Positions 7,277 through 9,214 of a DNA stretch of 9,214 bases are shown here, in pieces (the stretch's first letter is position 1; the number at the start of each line of letters is the position of its first letter). Below the pieces are notes generated by a model that did no database searches, was not told the DNA's origin, and worked only from the letters and a program-made list of their open reading frames with translations. The position numbers and the translations under genes are program-made. The DNA comes from an uncultured Clostridia bacterium (GTDB taxonomy: Bacteria > Bacillota > Clostridia > Oscillospirales > Acutalibacteraceae). Location: NCBI GenBank assembly GCA_947168785.1, contig CAMVNL010000054.1:1-9214 (forward strand), written 5' to 3'.

Positions 7277-8408
7277 ATTGATCTATCGCAGCCAGCATGG
7301 CGCCATACATGGCGGCGTTGACCTTGCCGACCTCAAATTTTTCGGAACAGATGCGGTGGGATTCCTCTCCCATGCGCTCCCGCAGGGAGGCGTCCCGCGC
7401 CAGCAGCAGCATTTTTTCCGCCAGCGCCGCGCCGTCCTTCACCGGGACAAGGAAGCCGTTTTGCCCCTCTGCCACCGTCTCGCGGCAGCCGGGCACGTCG
7501 GTGGTGATGATCGCCCGTCCCACGGCCATGGCCTCGATCACGCTGCGGGGCATTCCCTCGTGGTAGGAGGGAAGGACAAAGACGGAGCAGTCGGCAAGGA
7601 AGGGCCGCACGTCGTCGGTATGGCCGCAGTATTCCACGCCGGAATCCCGGAACCGTTCCTCCATCTCCTCCTGCGTCAGCGATTCGTCGTTGTGGTCGAA
7701 GCCGCCCACCAGCCGGATCACGGCTTCGGGACACTCTTTTTTTACAGCGGCGGCCGCCTCCAGATACTCCCGGATCCCCTTGCTCCAAAGGATGCGGGCC
7801 ACCATCAGGAAGACGGGGCCCTCCGGCAGGGGCTGCCGGACGTAGTGGGTCATATCCACGCCGGAGCCGCCGACAACGAGCGCGTTCTCACGGGGGAGCA
7901 GATGATGCGTTCTGAAATAGGTAAGGTCGTCGTGGTTCTGGAAGAACATGCAGTCCGCCCGGCCCGCGGCAAACCGGTAACCGGCGGACATGACCAGCCG
8001 CACGACGAAATCCTTGAGGCCAGTGCGGTAAAAGGCGTTTTCCAGCCCGTTGACCAGCACGCTGTAATGGCCGACGCGGCTCAGCGCCGCCGCCACGGAG
8101 CCGAAGGTCGTGGGCTTGCTCATATAGAGGAAACAGAGATCGGGCCGCAGGGACCGGAACAGGCGCGTGTAGCCCGCGATCATCCGCAGGCCGTCGCCGA
8201 TACCGATGCCCACCCGGCTGCCCGCCACCTGGGCGTACTCCGCGCCGAGGGAAGCGATGGCGTCGCGCATGGTCTCCGGCGGTTCGATGGACACGCAGAC
8301 CACCCGGTTGCCCTGAGAGACGAGATAGCGGATAAAAGGCCCGCGGAAATTGACCAGTGATTCTCCGTCCGCCGACACCACGGCGACGGTCCTTTGCTGC
8401 TTCGCCAT
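7275..8408 (-). CDS. GT4 family glycosyltransferase, CapM/PglA-like
   Basis: A 377-residue protein with the GT-B two-domain layout of retaining glycosyltransferase family 4. The N-terminal acceptor domain runs to about residue 190. The C-terminal nucleotide-sugar domain holds KGIREYLEAA (about 210-219), the E-x7-E motif in YHEGMPRSVIEAM (E284 and E292), then a GRAIITTDVPGCRE stretch and a NGFLVP stretch. This series is typical of the CapM-like subgroup, which adds a hexosamine or other sugar to an undecaprenyl-linked acceptor at the cytoplasmic face of the membrane. There is no signal peptide or obvious membrane segment. It lies between the aminotransferase (1-base overlap) and the UDP-sugar dehydrogenase (10-base gap), so it may use a sugar made by one of them. 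Sugar specificity cannot be read from sequence. An alternative GTG start lies one codon upstream. Confidence 0.9.
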   Translation of the reverse strand: MAKQQRTVAVVSADGESLVNFRGPFIRYLVSQGNRVVCVSIEPPETMRDAIASLGAEYAQVAGSRVGIGIGDGLRMIAGYTRLFRSLRPDLCFLYMSKPTTFGSVAAALSRVGHYSVLVNGLENAFYRTGLKDFVVRLVMSAGYRFAAGRADCMFFQNHDDLTYFRTHHLLPRENALVVGGSGVDMTHYVRQPLPEGPVFLMVARILWSKGIREYLEAAAAVKKECPEAVIRLVGGFDHNDESLTQEEMEERFRDSGVEYCGHTDDVRPFLADCSVFVLPSYHEGMPRSVIEAMAVGRAIITTDVPGCRETVAEGQNGFLVPVKDGAALAEKMLLLARDASLRERMGEESHRICSEKFEVGKVNAAMYGAMLAAIDQ

Positions 8409-9214
8409 CACACGATACTCCTGATATATTCCAATTCCTTCTCCCCATAGCGCTGGTCGATGGTGACCGGGATCACATAACGGGAGATATAATATTCAAA
8501 GCTGTCTTCGGGCACTTCCTCCAGCAGATAGCTCCACCAGTGTCCCTGAAAATGCTTGTGGGCGAGAAAGCGGTCCAGCAGGCCGTCGTCCTCTGCCAGC
8601 AGCGGGTAAACCATCGGCACACAGTCCTCCGCGTAGTACCGCAGGGGGTCGAGCCGGTTCACGCCGCCGAACAGCCGGTGGGCAGCGTCGAAATTCTCCC
8701 GCCGCCGCGCCCGGATCGTTTCATAGTCCGCGCCGTCCAGAATCGTGCGGGTCAGCTTCGACATGCGCCGCAGCCCCTCCCGGTCGATGCGCTCTTCGTT
8801 TTGCCGCCGGGCTTCATAGGCCTTGCCCTCGCAGCCGTATTCGATCCGTTCCAGCAGATAGACGGAGGTGTCGCTGGAAAAGCTCTGTTCATAGGTGTCA
8901 CAGAACCGCTCCGCACCGGGGCCGAGGACGTAGGCGCCGTCCGGCGCGCCAACGAATTTGCGGGCGGAACAGACGTTATAGGCGCCCTCCACGGGCTGCG
9001 CGAAAAACGCCTGGGAATTGTCAATGATGGGATGGGGATATTTTGCCGCCAGCGACGCCATCCGTTCGTGGGACATGACGCCGAAATAGTTGACCAGCAG
9101 CACCGCGTCCTCCGTCGCGGGGGTGAGATCCAGGGGGTCGAACCGTTCGTCGATGCGGTAAAACCGCAGGGCGCAGCCGTTCTTTTGCAGAAACTCGCGC
9201 ACGCAGTCGCACTG
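8408..9214 (-). CDS. DegT/DnrJ/EryC1-like PLP-dependent aminotransferase, 5' partial
   Basis: The frame is open to the right window edge, so the N-terminus is missing; 268 residues are visible, and since DegT-family enzymes usually have about 350-400, roughly the first quarter is probably absent. A GTG at 9202 is in frame but is not convincing as the true start, because a fold-type I aminotransferase needs its N-terminal cofactor-binding part. Counting from the edge, DNSQAFF (about residues 65-71) matches the Asp-x-x-Gln-Ala cofactor motif, and SARKFVG (about 83-89) carries the likely Schiff-base lysine K86. Family members transfer an amino group from glutamate or similar to a keto-sugar nucleotide. 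The active-site segment is shorter and more divergent than in typical sugar aminotransferases, so the substrate is open. Its stop overlaps the next gene in a TGATG arrangement, suggesting translational coupling. The family is fairly sure, the substrate unknown. Confidence 0.75.
   Translation of the reverse strand, partial: QCDCVREFLQKNGCALRFYRIDERFDPLDLTPATEDAVLLVNYFGVMSHERMASLAAKYPHPIIDNSQAFFAQPVEGAYNVCSARKFVGAPDGAYVLGPGAERFCDTYEQSFSSDTSVYLLERIEYGCEGKAYEARRQNEERIDREGLRRMSKLTRTILDGADYETIRARRRENFDAAHRLFGGVNRLDPLRYYAEDCVPMVYPLLAEDDGLLDRFLAHKHFQGHWWSYLLEEVPEDSFEYYISRYVIPVTIDQRYGEKELEYIRSIV
8418..8422 (-). promoter_or_regulatory. Ribosome binding site of the first GT4 gene
   Basis: AGGAG lies inside the end of the aminotransferase gene, 9 bases before the ATG at 8408 and 6 bases before an in-frame GTG at 8411. 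Either could be the start; they differ by one residue. I chose the ATG because it overlaps the upstream TGA by one base, a typical coupling arrangement. Confidence 0.7.

Noticed and set aside
6083..8360. Long plus-strand open frames of over 360 codons opposite the dehydrogenase and GT4 genes
   Set aside because: They are antisense shadows caused by high GC at third positions. Their translations are rich in His, Gly, Val and Asp without recognisable motifs, while the minus strand encodes well-known families with full catalytic motifs.
1..9214. CRISPR arrays, tRNA or rRNA genes, insertion sequences and attachment sites
   Set aside because: None was seen: coding sequence fills almost the whole window, and no regularly spaced repeats, transposase-like proteins or terminal inverted repeats were found.

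Overview
The window is a continuous stretch of a surface-polysaccharide (capsule, exopolysaccharide or wall-polymer) biosynthesis operon. All nine genes lie on the minus strand and are read from right to left. Both end genes are cut by the window edges: the first (right edge) lacks its N-terminus and the last (left edge) lacks its C-terminus. The largest gap between genes is about 40 bases, and I see no terminator or internal promoter, so this looks like one transcription unit. Most starts have a clear AGGAG-type ribosome binding site overlapping or abutting the preceding stop codon. That spacing, the EpsG-type polymerase, the TupA-type ATP-grasp and the moderately high GC content suggest a Gram-positive anaerobe of the Clostridia (Oscillospiraceae-like). 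This placement is an inference; no marker gene is present.

Layout in order of transcription: a DegT-like PLP-dependent aminotransferase (partial); a GT4 glycosyltransferase of CapM/PglA type; a UDP-HexNAc 6-dehydrogenase (TviB/WbpO type); a UDP-HexNAc/HexNAcA 4-epimerase (TviC/WbpP type); a GT2 glycosyltransferase; a TupA-like ATP-grasp protein; a second, different ATP-grasp protein (sugar-transfer-associated, ATPgrasp_ST type); a second GT4 glycosyltransferase; and an EpsG/Wzy-like polytopic membrane polymerase (partial).

Taken together: TviB and TviC would supply a UDP-N-acetylhexosaminuronic acid, three glycosyltransferases would build a repeat unit on a lipid carrier, and the EpsG-like protein would polymerise it. 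The two tandem ATP-grasp proteins are the unusual part. ATP-grasp enzymes typically couple a carboxylate to an amine, and the locus makes a carboxyl-bearing sugar. A plausible but unproven reading is a uronate-containing polymer whose carboxyl groups are amidated with amino acids or peptides, similar in idea to teichuronopeptide. The initiating sugar-phosphate transferase, flippase, chain-length regulators and any sugar 4,6-dehydratase are not in the window and presumably lie outside it.

Base composition drifts along the operon. The right-hand genes are GC-rich, while the left-hand polymerase gene is visibly richer in AT, a common pattern in polysaccharide loci whose polymerase and transferase genes are exchanged horizontally.
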